From Psychrobacter aquaticus CMS 56 (GTDB lineage Bacteria > Pseudomonadota > Gammaproteobacteria > Pseudomonadales > Moraxellaceae), in the NCBI RefSeq assembly GCF_000471625.1, contig NZ_AUSW01000034.1:248001-312000 (forward strand): a stretch of DNA of 64,000 nucleotides, in the 5' to 3' direction. Both the position numbers and the translations under genes were made by a program. Shown here one piece after another: positions 53,315-63,742 of this stretch. Below the pieces are notes generated by a model, which did no database searches, had not been told where the DNA came from, and was given only the letters and a program-made list of their open reading frames with translations. Each line of letters begins with the position of its first letter. The stretch's first letter is position 1.

Positions 53315-56008
53315 TTAGACGGCTCCGCCTTTTTTACCCGTGCTAGCCGTTTTAGCAACACAGTCAGCAAGCTCGTCTTGAGGCACAGTAATCGTTGGAC
53401 TACCACCATCCCCACTGCCCCAATCCACCTTACTCGCCTTATAGCCTACTTGCTTCGGTGTGATAAACGTCACATTACCGCCCGATATCTCAATACCACT
53501 GCCAGCGGCTTTTAGTGTCAACGTGTCAGGCGCAATGATCTCAACACTGTCGCGGCTATGGATACGCAGTACTTGTTCGCTATCCAGTCGCATCTCGCTT
53601 TGATGCGCTTGTATGGTCACATCACCATGAGCGGCGGTATGGGTTTGTGCTTTGTTTGAGTAGTAATGGATATCGCCTGCAACCAGTTGATTCATTTGGG
53701 TTTGGCTATGATAATGGGTACTGTCTGTGGCATGACTACGGGTGCTTTGAGTACTGGTATGCTGACTGTGTTGTCCACTTAACAGTGCGAGATGACGCTG
53801 AGAGTCGATAAGCAGATGGGGTTGTTGCCATTGTCCAGACTCGCTCAGCGCAGCATCATTGGTGTCTTTACTAAACTTGATAAATGGCGTTTGAGCGTCT
53901 TCTTGGTTTTGGCTACCATTTGGTTTGTCATTGGCGCTACCGTCCAATCCTACTGGTTGATGGGTATTGGCGAGTTGCTCGTATGCTTGTTGATGCTGAT
54001 CGGCCGTTTGTAGTTTGCTGTGGCTGTCATGACTCATGTGCTGGGGGCTGGTACGGCTACTAATGTGGATGCCTGTACTGCCTTGTATATTGGCGGCTGC
54101 CCCAGTCTCTATACTAATACCTTGTCCCCGCGCTTGACCGCGCGCATGGTCGGTGTGCTGATACAGCTGGCCTATTGTGAGGCTGCTTTGGTAGCTTGTG
54201 CTATAGAGATTGATTTGTGGACTATCAGGATGGCCGTCAAACATGAGCTGGTTATAACCATTGGTTAAGCTGTCTTTGCTGGCGTCCCCTGTTCGGCTTG
54301 AGTCAATACTTTGGGTTTTGATGCCGTCTATAGGATGGGCATGACTTTGGTTGATAAACCAAGTGGGACTGGTGGCATCAAGGGCATCTGTGTCGCTGAC
54401 GCTGCTATTGTGCTGGGCATCACGATTGCCTCGACCGTTGTGGGTGCTACCGATGATGATGGGGTGATTGATATCACCGCCGATAAAGTCAATAAGCACG
54501 TGCTGTCCGTGACGCAGCGGATAGGTTTGTCCCATGTGGTCGGCAACGAAGTGGCTGGCAATAGGTATCCAATGCGCACCATCTTGTTGATCGTCGTCTT
54601 GTTGCCAGTGATAGCGAATGTGGGCACGATGATTACGATCAGTATCAATAGCGCTGCCACTAGCAGTATCGATAATACTGGCACTCATTAGACCAGTGAG
54701 ACTAGGATGCGGTTGCCCAAGGTTTGTCAGTTGTCCACCAAAGGGAATATGGTGATGATGTGGAAATGGCAGGTAGCAAGCAGTAATATGATGGACAGTG
54801 TCGTCATCACTATCCTTTTTTAAATAAGGCTGTAGAGTCATCGGATCAAAGGGCGCTATGCCCAGCCAATCGGTAGGAATATGATTGTTAATACGTTGAT
54901 GAATAGAAGCCAGACTTATTGGCTCAGTCACGTAAGGGTTGCCATCGATATAGTGAGCGCTTGGCAAAGAGAGATGCCGGATGTTACCTGTGATGCTACC
55001 TAGATTGGCTAGCTGCTGAGCATTCTTTTGATAGCGCGTAGCAAGTTGATCGAGACCTTTATCATCAAAATGAGTATGGCTATGCAAAAAGCGGTTGTGA
55101 CTGTTTGGACTGCTTGAATCGATAGACTGTTCGCTAGTGCTACTGCCACCATAGGTACTCAATAACCGATTGTCATAACGATGTAGGTCGGTTTGTTGGA
55201 TATGCTGGGTAATACGTGGACGAATGGCAGTGATACGGTCTTGTCTGTCAGCAAGATTGGCCGTATTCTGACTGAGCGTGCTATGGATATCACTCGTGTC
55301 TGGACGCAAGTCCTCACAATCATGGGGAAGTAATACTAGAGTATGCTTGTCTGCTTCATGACGGTAATAGCCTGTTATGCCATACAACGTAAGATACTGC
55401 GTTAAATAGGCTAAGTCCGTTTGATTGTACTGCACGCTATGCTGAATATGATAGTCGCTCAAACGTTCGTCAATCTCAATGTCCATCTCATAAAGGCTTA
55501 TGATGTCAGTAATAAGCTCATTAAGGCTAAGATGATGGTGGCGACGGTTGTGACTAGATAGGCGTAGCTGACTTAAAGCCGGCTCACAGATGATACGGTA
55601 AGCCGCCATGCCACTATTGCTACCAAGGGCGACTGCTTCAGTGATGATACCGTGACGAATTTGATGTGCCAGCACAGCATCACCAGTGCGCCAATGAATC
55701 GCGAGACTCTGCCCTAGCCAATCTTTTATATTAAGTCCTGCCTGCAGATGCAACAAGGTAATGCTAATACGGTAGCCGCAATACAGAGCAAGCTGACGAT
55801 CAGCATAGCTTTGAGTTCGTTGGTCTTGATGATAATTGCTTGGATAGGCATTGGGCGCGGGCATGAGTGCAGGCGTAGCCCAAACACTGTCTGGTAGCGG
55901 CATACCCAATAAGCTCTCGATGATATCAGCTTGCTGAATCAAACTAGTGGCAATATCAGGATGAGCACTATTGATCTGCAAGTGCCGCTTTGTTTGAGTC
56001 CATACCAT
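53315..56008 (-). CDS. tssI: VgrG/TssI spike protein
   Basis: Trimeric spike at the tip of the Hcp tube that carries effectors. 897 residues: N-terminal gp27-like region (about 1-330; YRISITLLHLQAGL, YLTQYLTLYGITGYYRHEADKHTLVLLP), gp5-like OB region (about 390-500; HRAHIRYHWQQDDD, YPLRHGQHVLIDFIGGDINHPIIIGSTHNG), then a repeat-like C-terminal beta region with DUF2345-type features. It ends in VDWGSGDGGSPTITVP and a short tail. No separate toxin domain is seen at the C terminus, so the effector is delivered through the DUF4123 partner. Ribosome site AAAGGGC. The adaptor follows two bases later. Confidence 0.92.
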   Translation of the reverse strand: MVWTQTKRHLQINSAHPDIATSLIQQADIIESLLGMPLPDSVWATPALMPAPNAYPSNYHQDQRTQSYADRQLALYCGYRISITLLHLQAGLNIKDWLGQSLAIHWRTGDAVLAHQIRHGIITEAVALGSNSGMAAYRIICEPALSQLRLSSHNRRHHHLSLNELITDIISLYEMDIEIDERLSDYHIQHSVQYNQTDLAYLTQYLTLYGITGYYRHEADKHTLVLLPHDCEDLRPDTSDIHSTLSQNTANLADRQDRITAIRPRITQHIQQTDLHRYDNRLLSTYGGSSTSEQSIDSSSPNSHNRFLHSHTHFDDKGLDQLATRYQKNAQQLANLGSITGNIRHLSLPSAHYIDGNPYVTEPISLASIHQRINNHIPTDWLGIAPFDPMTLQPYLKKDSDDDTVHHITACYLPFPHHHHIPFGGQLTNLGQPHPSLTGLMSASIIDTASGSAIDTDRNHRAHIRYHWQQDDDQQDGAHWIPIASHFVADHMGQTYPLRHGQHVLIDFIGGDINHPIIIGSTHNGRGNRDAQHNSSVSDTDALDATSPTWFINQSHAHPIDGIKTQSIDSSRTGDASKDSLTNGYNQLMFDGHPDSPQINLYSTSYQSSLTIGQLYQHTDHARGQARGQGISIETGAAANIQGSTGIHISSRTSPQHMSHDSHSKLQTADQHQQAYEQLANTHQPVGLDGSANDKPNGSQNQEDAQTPFIKFSKDTNDAALSESGQWQQPHLLIDSQRHLALLSGQHSQHTSTQSTRSHATDSTHYHSQTQMNQLVAGDIHYYSNKAQTHTAAHGDVTIQAHQSEMRLDSEQVLRIHSRDSVEIIAPDTLTLKAAGSGIEISGGNVTFITPKQVGYKASKVDWGSGDGGSPTITVPQDELADCVAKTASTGKKGGAV

Positions 56009-56123
56009 GATAAGCCCTTTCCTATCCGCCCAAAGGTTTAAATATTAAAATCGCTAGATGAAGAATATAAAAATAAACATATGCTGGATTGGCTACTCAC
56101 TGACAATGTAAGCAGCACACTGA

Positions 56124-57266
56124 TTAATAACCATCGTCAGATAGCTCTCGTTTGGGCTGAATACCGATCATGTCAGAGAGCGTCGCTAATTGGTCTTCAT
56201 TTTTGATGATGTGAGTCAACCATTGATCCAATGGCATATCTGCCCAATCAATCGCTCGGCCCAACAAAAAAGTCACTGGACTGTGCGGCTCATTGGTCGC
56301 AAAGTAGTCTTGAATTTGACCCAATAATTTGAGGGCTTGCCGACGGTTGCTTTGATGATCACGGTTGCTGGGATTAAAGCTGGTTGAAGTCACGTTTACT
56401 GAATGAGCAACTTGTCCATTACTCTCCAACGACACATTTTCATCAGCCGTAATATTGGTTGCAGCATCTTGTCCTTTATTATTTACCTGATCAATCTGCT
56501 CTGGTATCAATGGACGCAAATGTTGATGAATTGCTGACAACAGATCCGTCACTGGCGCAAAAACGGGGGCATCCATGCCCATGAGATTGTTTAGCTGATC
56601 GGTGAGTGTTTGCCACTGTTCAGTGACTGTACTGAGATTTTTCATTAACGCTTGTTGCCATAACTCGCTACTGTTCTTTATGGCTTGGTTATAGTCATTA
56701 AGGGTTAACTGACTAGACGTTTCACCATCAGGATTTTGCTGGCGCTGCTTATCATGATCACGAGCGGTTAGATAGTAATTGTAGTTATAATTTCCTGTCT
56801 TCGTATCTGCAAGCGGCAATTGTTTGAGATCATCAGTGAGCGCTTTGACAAACCATGACAACAGCCCTGCTCTGATATCCATACTGTCTTCTTCACCATC
56901 TAGCGGTGGATACATGGTAAGCCAATATTCATCATTGAGCGCCTGTAGCAGGCTAAGCCCATGACTGATACCAGCCAAATGATCGGTATGACTTAACGCA
57001 TCGACGTACCACAGTGCCAGCTTCATATCTTTACTAGTATGACCGAGCAAATCTGCACACTGATTTTTTACAAAATCCCAATCAGCGACTTTTAACTCAG
57101 TGACCCAATTACCTTGCGCCAATAATGGATCATCTTCTTGACGAGCAGCAACGATGGCATCGATACGCGGGTCAAAGATGAGGTCTTCACCCACGCCATG
57201 ATGGCTACCGTTAATAGGAGCAATAAGCGTATCAATATTGATCATTAAGGAGTTATCAGTACTCAT
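56124..57266 (-). CDS. tssA: TssA T6SS baseplate/sheath-priming protein
   Basis: 380 residues. The ImpA-type N-terminal domain is seen in GEDLIFDPRIDAIVAARQEDDPL (about 26-48) and NWVTELKVADWDFVKNQC (about 53-70), with LWYVDALSHTDHLAGISHGLSLLQAL and the conserved YPPLDGEEDSMDIR. A variable, Asn/Asp-rich middle follows. The C-terminal block RRQALKLLGQIQDYFATNEPHSPVTFLLGRAIDW (residues about 310-343) is the ring-forming part seen in short TssA types. Its ATG overlaps the clpV stop by one base (TAATG), implying coupled translation. TssA organises the baseplate and starts sheath polymerisation. Confidence 0.9.
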   Translation of the reverse strand: MSTDNSLMINIDTLIAPINGSHHGVGEDLIFDPRIDAIVAARQEDDPLLAQGNWVTELKVADWDFVKNQCADLLGHTSKDMKLALWYVDALSHTDHLAGISHGLSLLQALNDEYWLTMYPPLDGEEDSMDIRAGLLSWFVKALTDDLKQLPLADTKTGNYNYNYYLTARDHDKQRQQNPDGETSSQLTLNDYNQAIKNSSELWQQALMKNLSTVTEQWQTLTDQLNNLMGMDAPVFAPVTDLLSAIHQHLRPLIPEQIDQVNNKGQDAATNITADENVSLESNGQVAHSVNVTSTSFNPSNRDHQSNRRQALKLLGQIQDYFATNEPHSPVTFLLGRAIDWADMPLDQWLTHIIKNEDQLATLSDMIGIQPKRELSDDGY

Positions 57267-60223
57267 TATAGTGACTCCTCCTCAATAGCTTTTTTACTAG
57301 TGATTTTTTTTGTTGACGTCTCGTTGCTCACTTTTTTGCGGCTTTTATTTTTAGTGGATGCCTGTTTTTTTGCTGTTTGATTCACTTCTTCAAGACTATT
57401 TTCTACATGACTTGTAAGATTGCTTTTCACGTTGGTTTCACTGGACTGCGCCATTTGATTGAGTGCCACAATGGGATCACGATCCAAACGATAAGCGAAA
57501 TTATCGTCCTCATCCACGAATACGGTAATTTTCTTTAGTACACTGTGACTGTCATCATGAGAAAGTAGCTGACCTGCCAGCTGCGGCAATAATGTCTGGC
57601 TGATAATGGCATCGGCATTACGAGCACCTGAATCAACTTCATGACAACGAGATAAAATCAGTTCAATCACTTCAGGATCAATCACACAAGGTACGTCGTA
57701 ATTGTCACGAATACGACCAGTGATTTTATCCAGCTTAAGGCGAATGATTTCTGCGAGCGCATCATCGGTTAGCGGATAGTAAGGAATTACCGTTAGACGA
57801 CCTAAAAACGCGGGTTTAAAAGCTTTATACAGATGTGGATTAATGGCCTGTTTCAGGCTGTCACTATCCGGCAAACTAAAATCAGTGTTATCAGGATCGG
57901 TGTTGATACACTGCTGCATAATCTGCGATGAAGCAATATTACTGGTCAATAGGATAAGGGTGTTTTTGAAGTCGATTAAGCGCCCTTCACTGTCTTCCAT
58001 CACCCCTTTGTCAAATACCTGATAAAACAGATCCAATACATCTGGATGCGCTTTTTCTACTTCGTCAAGTAAGATCACGCTATAAGGGCGACGACGGACA
58101 GCTTCTGTTAACACGCCGCCCTCACCATAGCCAACATAGCCGGGTGGTGAGCCTTTCAAGGACGCGACGCTATGGGCTTCTTGATATTCGGACAAATTAA
58201 TGGTGATGAGATTACGCTCACCTCCATACAGTACTTCGGACAGCGCCAATGCGGTTTCTGTCTTACCGACACCGCTTGGCCCTACGAGCATAAACACACC
58301 TTGCGGACGGTTGGGATCATCTAGGTGTGCTTTGGCGGTGTGAATACGCTTGACGATAGCGGCGATAGCATGGTCTTGTCCAATAACCCGTGCTTGCAAG
58401 GTATCCGCTAAATTCAATATGTGGTTTTTTTCATTCCCTACCATATCGGTAAGTGGAATACCTGTCCAATCCGAGATAATTTGCTTGATAACCTGCCGAT
58501 CCAGTACCGCATGAATGAGTCGATGCGCCTCTTGTACTTGTTTGAGTGTTTGTTCAACATTTTGATATTCTGCTTGTTTGTCTAAGCGCTCCTTTGCACT
58601 CAGTGTATCGGAGGCCTCCAGCTCACCATTTAACTGCTGATTGATCATATCTAGCTGATCATTCAGTTGGCGTTGCTCTTGCCAGCGAGCGGTCATATCA
58701 GTAATGTTCTGTTGATTGAACTGACGCTGCTCATCAAGCACGGCAATTTGCTGGCTCACCTTTTCTTTTTCATTAACGCCGCCAATACGTTCAAGCTGCT
58801 GACTGAGATTGTTGATATGCTGCTCTAACTGTACGCCTTTGGCCTTTAGTTTATCTAGTTGATTGGGCATGGCCGTCTTTGATAAGCTCACACGGGCGGC
58901 AGCAGTATCTAAGACACTTACCGCTTTATCGGGTAGCTGCCTGTCACTGATATAACGTGCTGATAGCTCAACGGCTGCTTGCAAGGCATCATCCTCTATC
59001 AATATGCCAAAATGTGACTGCATTTTGGCACTCAAACCACGAATCATCGCTACTGCGGTATCGATATCAGGCTCGTCGACCTTGACCACTTGGAAGCGGC
59101 GCGACAATGCAGCGTCTTTTTCGAAGTACTTTTTATATTCTGACCAAGTCGTGGCAGCAATCGTTCGCAGCTCACCGCGAGCCAGCGCAGGCTTGAGCAA
59201 GTTAGCTGCATCATTTTGGCCTGCTTGCCCACCAGCACCAATAAGGGTGTGTGCCTCATCGATGAATAAAATAATCGGCTTGACTGAGGCTTGCACTTCT
59301 TCAATGACTTGCTTTAAGCGATTTTCAAACTCGCCTTTAACACTTGCGCCTGCCTGCAATAGTCCCATATCGAGACTACGTATCGTCACCTCTTTGAGCT
59401 GATCGGGCACCTGACCTGCCACTATCTTTTGTGCCAAACCTTCGACCACGGCAGTCTTACCCACGCCTGCCTCGCCTGTCAAAATAGGGTTGTTCTGGCG
59501 ACGGCGAATCAGAATATCGATAAGTTGGTGAATTTCAAACTCACGACCAATGACTGGATCTATTTGATCGGCATCAGCTTTAGCCGTTAAGTCATAGGTA
59601 TATTTATCCAATGCAGGGGTTGGCTTGGCAGCTGCTTGTTCTGTATCTAAAGATTCGCAATCGTTCGTGCGGTCTGTCTTAGTCTTCTTGTTTTTATTGA
59701 CACTTTCATTACTGTTAACGAAATTACTGCCTTCGGTGCTACCACGGCATTGACGCTGGTAATCGTCTTTTAGCGTAAAGAGATCAATATACTGTAGTGG
59801 CTCAGGAAGGATATTGAGCAAAGACTGGTAACGCTCATGAGTTAAAAGCACCAACACGATATGTCCAGATCGGATTTCTAACGGTTGGTTTTTATAAGCA
59901 TTTTGCCCATACTGACTGCTTGCCAGCTCCCAAGCATCTTCAAGCAATGCCATCAAACGCTCACTAAATACTGGGGTGGCACCTATTGCCTGACCAAACG
60001 TCCCTAATAAGTCCGTGATTTCTGCCAATAATGACGGCTGATTGATCTTATTTACTTTTAATATTTGAGCGACGTCATTATGCGGGGTGGCAATAATTTC
60101 ATGCAGCAAATGGATGGTATCTACTTCGCGATGTCCTTTATCAATACAGAGCCTAGCGGCCTGCTGCAAACACTGTCGGCAACTCGGACTCAAGCGGGTA
60201 ATCACAGCTTTTAACTGACTCAT
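57266..60223 (-). CDS. tssH: ClpV/TssH AAA+ ATPase that recycles the T6SS sheath
   Basis: 985 residues. N-terminal domain about 1-150 ([34 protein letters not shown]) that binds TssC. First AAA+ with [15 protein letters not shown] (about 238), [14 protein letters not shown] and [21 protein letters not shown] coiled-coil middle domain covers about 430-560 ([13 protein letters not shown]). Second AAA+ has [16 protein letters not shown] (about 636) and [23 protein letters not shown]. An unusual Lys/Ser/Thr-rich tail of about 45 residues ([20 protein letters not shown]) extends the C terminus beyond the normal end near residue 930. There is also a charged linker at about 165-205. Ribosome site AAAGGAAGAG. 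Confidence 0.95.
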   Translation of the reverse strand: MSQLKAVITRLSPSCRQCLQQAARLCIDKGHREVDTIHLLHEIIATPHNDVAQILKVNKINQPSLLAEITDLLGTFGQAIGATPVFSERLMALLEDAWELASSQYGQNAYKNQPLEIRSGHIVLVLLTHERYQSLLNILPEPLQYIDLFTLKDDYQRQCRGSTEGSNFVNSNESVNKNKKTKTDRTNDCESLDTEQAAAKPTPALDKYTYDLTAKADADQIDPVIGREFEIHQLIDILIRRRQNNPILTGEAGVGKTAVVEGLAQKIVAGQVPDQLKEVTIRSLDMGLLQAGASVKGEFENRLKQVIEEVQASVKPIILFIDEAHTLIGAGGQAGQNDAANLLKPALARGELRTIAATTWSEYKKYFEKDAALSRRFQVVKVDEPDIDTAVAMIRGLSAKMQSHFGILIEDDALQAAVELSARYISDRQLPDKAVSVLDTAAARVSLSKTAMPNQLDKLKAKGVQLEQHINNLSQQLERIGGVNEKEKVSQQIAVLDEQRQFNQQNITDMTARWQEQRQLNDQLDMINQQLNGELEASDTLSAKERLDKQAEYQNVEQTLKQVQEAHRLIHAVLDRQVIKQIISDWTGIPLTDMVGNEKNHILNLADTLQARVIGQDHAIAAIVKRIHTAKAHLDDPNRPQGVFMLVGPSGVGKTETALALSEVLYGGERNLITINLSEYQEAHSVASLKGSPPGYVGYGEGGVLTEAVRRRPYSVILLDEVEKAHPDVLDLFYQVFDKGVMEDSEGRLIDFKNTLILLTSNIASSQIMQQCINTDPDNTDFSLPDSDSLKQAINPHLYKAFKPAFLGRLTVIPYYPLTDDALAEIIRLKLDKITGRIRDNYDVPCVIDPEVIELILSRCHEVDSGARNADAIISQTLLPQLAGQLLSHDDSHSVLKKITVFVDEDDNFAYRLDRDPIVALNQMAQSSETNVKSNLTSHVENSLEEVNQTAKKQASTKNKSRKKVSNETSTKKITSKKAIEEESL

Positions 60224-60313
60224 AACTCTCTTCCTTTAGCATTCTTATTCAATTCAAAATTATATTTATAGGCTTTGTATATAAAACTCTGTGTTATTTG
60301 AACAATGATCGTT

Positions 60314-61324
60314 TTACTGAATAGGGAGCGCATAACGGGTATCGTCATGATGCGCAGTAGTAGGCTGCGATACCAAAAAACCACCCTGCCCCAAACCACC
60401 AAAATTACTTTCAGATAGTGACAGAGGCGTAATATATTGCTTATCCAATTCCAACTGCATTTCAACCGCCAAACACACCCCGCACCATTTACGAATGAAG
60501 TCGATAATGACTTGGTACATATCGCCTGCAGGTAACAATCTAAGATAACGTTTGGCATCTAGCTGATGAAATACGATTCTAATCTTGCTGTCGAACTGCA
60601 CGACACGCGCACCGCAAAACGCTGATAGTCCAAGGGCAGCATGCTGACCACCGAGCGCTGTTTGCTCACTTGCTGGCAAATCAAACCACTCAGGTACGAA
60701 CTGCTCAACACTGACCGTGCTGTCCAAAAAGTGTGACAACACATGTGCCAATTGATCGGCGGTCAGACGCCCAGGAGCAATCATGCCCGCATAGGCAATC
60801 AAGCTATCGATTACTGTTAGTTTCTTAGGCTGCCGTGCCAATGCTCGCAGGCTCAGCAGGTAGCTGTCTTTTTTATGGTTCAACTCATACTGTAATGGCA
60901 GGTTATAAAACCAGCTTGCCTGCACATACAAGTCCGTCAAACGATGATTAAATAAATCTAAAAATGCAGGTGCTGCTTTGTCTTTTGCGTGATGTACTCT
61001 CGATGCCAGATGATCGGTATACATCGCTGGCAAGGCAGACAATGGACCCGTCAGTCCGATAACCGCAGGGTAAACTTCTATTTGTCTAAGGCGTGTCTGA
61101 TCAGCATTGCCATCCATACTGTCTTGGACAATTAGTGACATTGACTCAATTTCAGCCTGCGGATAAGCCAAGGACAAAGAGGCACGGTAACGTATCTCAA
61201 TAGGCGCATTGCCCATATTGATTTCATAATGAACCAAACGTAGCGCTTGCAATAGCTCATAAGTTTGCGGCGCAGCGATTAGATCGGTTAAATAAGAGGA
61301 CTGAGACCACTGCGTGGCTGACAT
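60314..61324 (-). CDS. tssG: TssG baseplate protein
   Basis: 336 residues, the TssG/VasB family. Seen: LIAAPQTYELLQALRLVHYE and the family's IRYRASLSLAYPQAEIESM near the start. Then VIGLTGPLSALPAMYTDHLASR, the helical KAAPAFLDLFNHRLTDLYVQASW, and LGLSAFCGARVVQF in the C-terminal half. The first 37 bases overlap the end of tssF, with AGGAG nine bases before the ATG inside tssF, so the two subunits are translationally coupled. TssE, TssF, TssG and TssK form the baseplate wedge. Confidence 0.93.
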   Translation of the reverse strand: MSATQWSQSSYLTDLIAAPQTYELLQALRLVHYEINMGNAPIEIRYRASLSLAYPQAEIESMSLIVQDSMDGNADQTRLRQIEVYPAVIGLTGPLSALPAMYTDHLASRVHHAKDKAAPAFLDLFNHRLTDLYVQASWFYNLPLQYELNHKKDSYLLSLRALARQPKKLTVIDSLIAYAGMIAPGRLTADQLAHVLSHFLDSTVSVEQFVPEWFDLPASEQTALGGQHAALGLSAFCGARVVQFDSKIRIVFHQLDAKRYLRLLPAGDMYQVIIDFIRKWCGVCLAVEMQLELDKQYITPLSLSESNFGGLGQGGFLVSQPTTAHHDDTRYALPIQ

Positions 61325-63111
61325 CTATATATCTCCTCTTTGGTTACGGCATTACTGATGGCAACTTCGACAAAGCTATTTAGGCTGGCGTGATAGCCAA
61401 AAACATAAGCCAACAAATGAGCAAACTGGCGGATACTGACTCCTGCAAAATTCTTTTGATTAATTTGAATATCAATCACAGTGCCACGCACAAATCCCGG
61501 TTGCGGCAAGCGCTGGATACGCCTAGCTTCAATACTGGTCGCGACAGAGACGATACCTTCAACCAATAGTTTGTTAGCGGCAGATTGCGTAATGTCATAC
61601 AGCGACAAATACTCCTTCATCAGCTCGGCATCTTGGGAAGCAAGCGATAAAAAATTCAAACTGAGCAGTGATATTAATCGCCAGCGCTCTTCACCAGTGT
61701 ACTCAAACCGTGCTGTTCTGGTTGGCTGCTTTAATAATGACAGACTACTAAAACCCGTCATTCCTTCACTAAACAGATCACCGCGACTTTGACCAAACAC
61801 CACTTGTGCAGGCAAATCTCTATTGGTACATAGTAAAGAAGCGCTCATGCTCACCGCACCGGACAAGTTTTCACGGTTCTTTTCGACAAACATAATCTGA
61901 TATTCAAAACCCTGCTTAAACTCAGCCATATCTTTATCACGTTTGATATGATAATAACGGCCGTCATCTTGCTGCTCATAGTGATTGAGCGCATAAAATG
62001 GATGATACTCACGCTGTATCAAACGATTCTCACTCTGTTTGGACTCGATGACTTTGTTGACTTCATAAATTTCATGTTGAAAAAGTGCACGGGTATCAGG
62101 CACCAAATCATAATAGATAGAACGATGGGTCACTTGAATCGGCTTGGCTGCAGCCTTGAATAGGTTTACGACAGGCGTGCAAAACAGCTTGATACTACGG
62201 CTACTTAACTGCTGTAGGTTTTTTAAGCGAATGCTGTTTTTTTTATCAAATTTAAAATAGCATCGAATCTCAAAACCACTACTGTCAATTTTTAAATCAG
62301 GGCAAGTAGACCCAAGATTCAGGCGTAAAAAGTTAAATTTCTCTGGAAAATAAAAGTACTCTTTTAATAAAGCAGAGGCAGCGTTGCTCACCCGATGGCT
62401 AGGGAGTATTTGCTGCTCAGGGTTAAATCCTATAATCTCAAACGGACTACCCGCTACCTTATTGACTTGTCTGCCATAAATATGGGTTTGTTTAACATCA
62501 CACCATAGTAAGTCCCATAAACTGGTGCCTTGGCTAGCATCTTCGTCTATATACAAATCTAGTGAATGACTCAATAACGCTTGATAATCAAAACTGGGAT
62601 TAAGACCTTTAAACTTAATACTGATGCAGCCATTGAGCAATCCGTGCTGATTGTCATACACTTCTTGGCGTGTCTCAAAGCTGACGCTATCTATCTGTAG
62701 CGGTAGCAAGGCAACGTCTTGGGTTGATTGAAATTGGCAAGGCGTACCATTTATTTTTTGGGTGGTAAACACACTTTGTTTGGGAACTAAAACCGATTCA
62801 CTCATCGCATTACCCTGTACGCCCAGATTGAACTGCGCGATAGAAACAGAGGGAAAAGGCTTTAAATAGTCGGGATAGACGACTTCCAATAAAGACTCTG
62901 TAAAATCAGCATAAGAATCATCCAGCTTTTTATTAATACGTGCACTGATCAGCGAAAAAGCCTGTATCAACCGCTCAATATGCGGGTCATCTACCGTATC
63001 GTGTCCCATCAATAGTCGATTGGCTATTTTGGGATATTTTTTGGCAAATTCTTTTGACTGTTTATTAAACAGGCTAAGCTCATGCTCAAAATAAGGAAGT
63101 AGACTGTCCAT
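61288..63111 (-). CDS. tssF: TssF baseplate protein
   Basis: 607 residues, the TssF/VasA family. The start MDSLLPYFEHELSLFNKQSKEFAKKYPKIANRL is the family N terminus, with DDPHIERLIQAFSLISARINKKLDD and FTESLLEVVYPDYLKPFPSVSIAQF following. The C-terminal block PQPGFVRGTVIDIQINQKNFAG and LAYVFGYHASLNSFVEVAI closes the protein. Ribosome site GAGG lies five bases before the ATG. It follows tssE by 52 bases and overlaps tssG by 37. Confidence 0.95.
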   Translation of the reverse strand: MDSLLPYFEHELSLFNKQSKEFAKKYPKIANRLLMGHDTVDDPHIERLIQAFSLISARINKKLDDSYADFTESLLEVVYPDYLKPFPSVSIAQFNLGVQGNAMSESVLVPKQSVFTTQKINGTPCQFQSTQDVALLPLQIDSVSFETRQEVYDNQHGLLNGCISIKFKGLNPSFDYQALLSHSLDLYIDEDASQGTSLWDLLWCDVKQTHIYGRQVNKVAGSPFEIIGFNPEQQILPSHRVSNAASALLKEYFYFPEKFNFLRLNLGSTCPDLKIDSSGFEIRCYFKFDKKNSIRLKNLQQLSSRSIKLFCTPVVNLFKAAAKPIQVTHRSIYYDLVPDTRALFQHEIYEVNKVIESKQSENRLIQREYHPFYALNHYEQQDDGRYYHIKRDKDMAEFKQGFEYQIMFVEKNRENLSGAVSMSASLLCTNRDLPAQVVFGQSRGDLFSEGMTGFSSLSLLKQPTRTARFEYTGEERWRLISLLSLNFLSLASQDAELMKEYLSLYDITQSAANKLLVEGIVSVATSIEARRIQRLPQPGFVRGTVIDIQINQKNFAGVSIRQFAHLLAYVFGYHASLNSFVEVAISNAVTKEEIYRCQPRSGLSPLI

Positions 63112-63163
63112 GATGCCTCAATATAGTTATCGCTGAACTGTGCAATTTGAGCGGCGATATTGG

Positions 63164-63661
63164 TTATTTTATTAAGTAACGTTGAGAGCTTGGCTCAAAG
63201 AACGCATCGAAACTGACCAACTCTTGGGCTGGGTAAACCTTCAGCAAAGCTTCAATAGAGAAACAAAGCTGATTGACATCAACGGCTCCAATATCTAACG
63301 ATACTCGAACGTTTTTTAATCGTGTGTCTTGTTGCTCTACGGTTCGTGCGATTTGTCGGCAAATATAGTCACAGTCAGCAGGATTGGCACTGCTTAGCCC
63401 TACAAAATCTAATATGCCAAAATTCAATATTGATGAGCGCACATGTTGATAAGATTGCAGCTTGTTAGACACCACACAGCGTGTATTTAACAAAGACTCC
63501 AAATCTTGCGCGACCGAAGACTTTAATTCATCAATATTAAGACGACGAACAACGAGCTCATGCGCTAAATGACGAGGCTGCTCATCAAATAGCTGTTCAA
63601 ACAAGTTCGGGCGAAACCCCACTTCTTTAGCAGCGTAGTTCATTGATACAGTCACTCCCAT
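63164..63661 (-). CDS. tssE: TssE gp25-like baseplate protein
   Basis: 165 residues, small gp25-type wedge component. Core motif SVAQDLESLLNTRCV (residues about 48-62; LLNTR is the family signature) and SILNFGILDFVGLSSANPADCDYICRQIA. Two starts are possible: ATG at 63661 has no ribosome site, while a second ATG at 63643 (MNYAAKEVGF) has GGGAG about 11 bases upstream, so the protein may be six residues shorter. The gene follows hcp across a terminator-like hairpin, meaning its level may depend on partial read-through. Confidence 0.9.
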   Translation of the reverse strand: MGVTVSMNYAAKEVGFRPNLFEQLFDEQPRHLAHELVVRRLNIDELKSSVAQDLESLLNTRCVVSNKLQSYQHVRSSILNFGILDFVGLSSANPADCDYICRQIARTVEQQDTRLKNVRVSLDIGAVDVNQLCFSIEALLKVYPAQELVSFDAFFEPSSQRYLIK

Positions 63662-63673
63662 TTAAAAAGTAAA

Positions 63674-63703
63674 AAAGAAAGGCCTAGATATAAACCTTTC
63701 TTT
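63674..63703 (-). terminator. Terminator-like hairpin between hcp and tssE
   Basis: Arms AAAGAAAGG (63674-63682) and CCTTTCTTT (63695-63703). Read on the minus strand it is followed by a T-rich run, 40 bases after the hcp stop. It could attenuate expression downstream of hcp. Confidence 0.7.
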
Positions 63704-63742
63704 CTTGGCACAATGAATAGACAACACCTGAGACGACCTACC

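Noticed and set aside
53792..54691. Series of hydrophobic plus-strand frames inside vgrG
   Set aside because: They are opposite-strand shadows of vgrG's His/Asp/Ser-rich beta region, with no ribosome sites of their own.
60220..60558. 112-codon minus-strand frame at the end of tssG
   Set aside because: Overlaps the conserved end of tssG in another frame and shows no family features.
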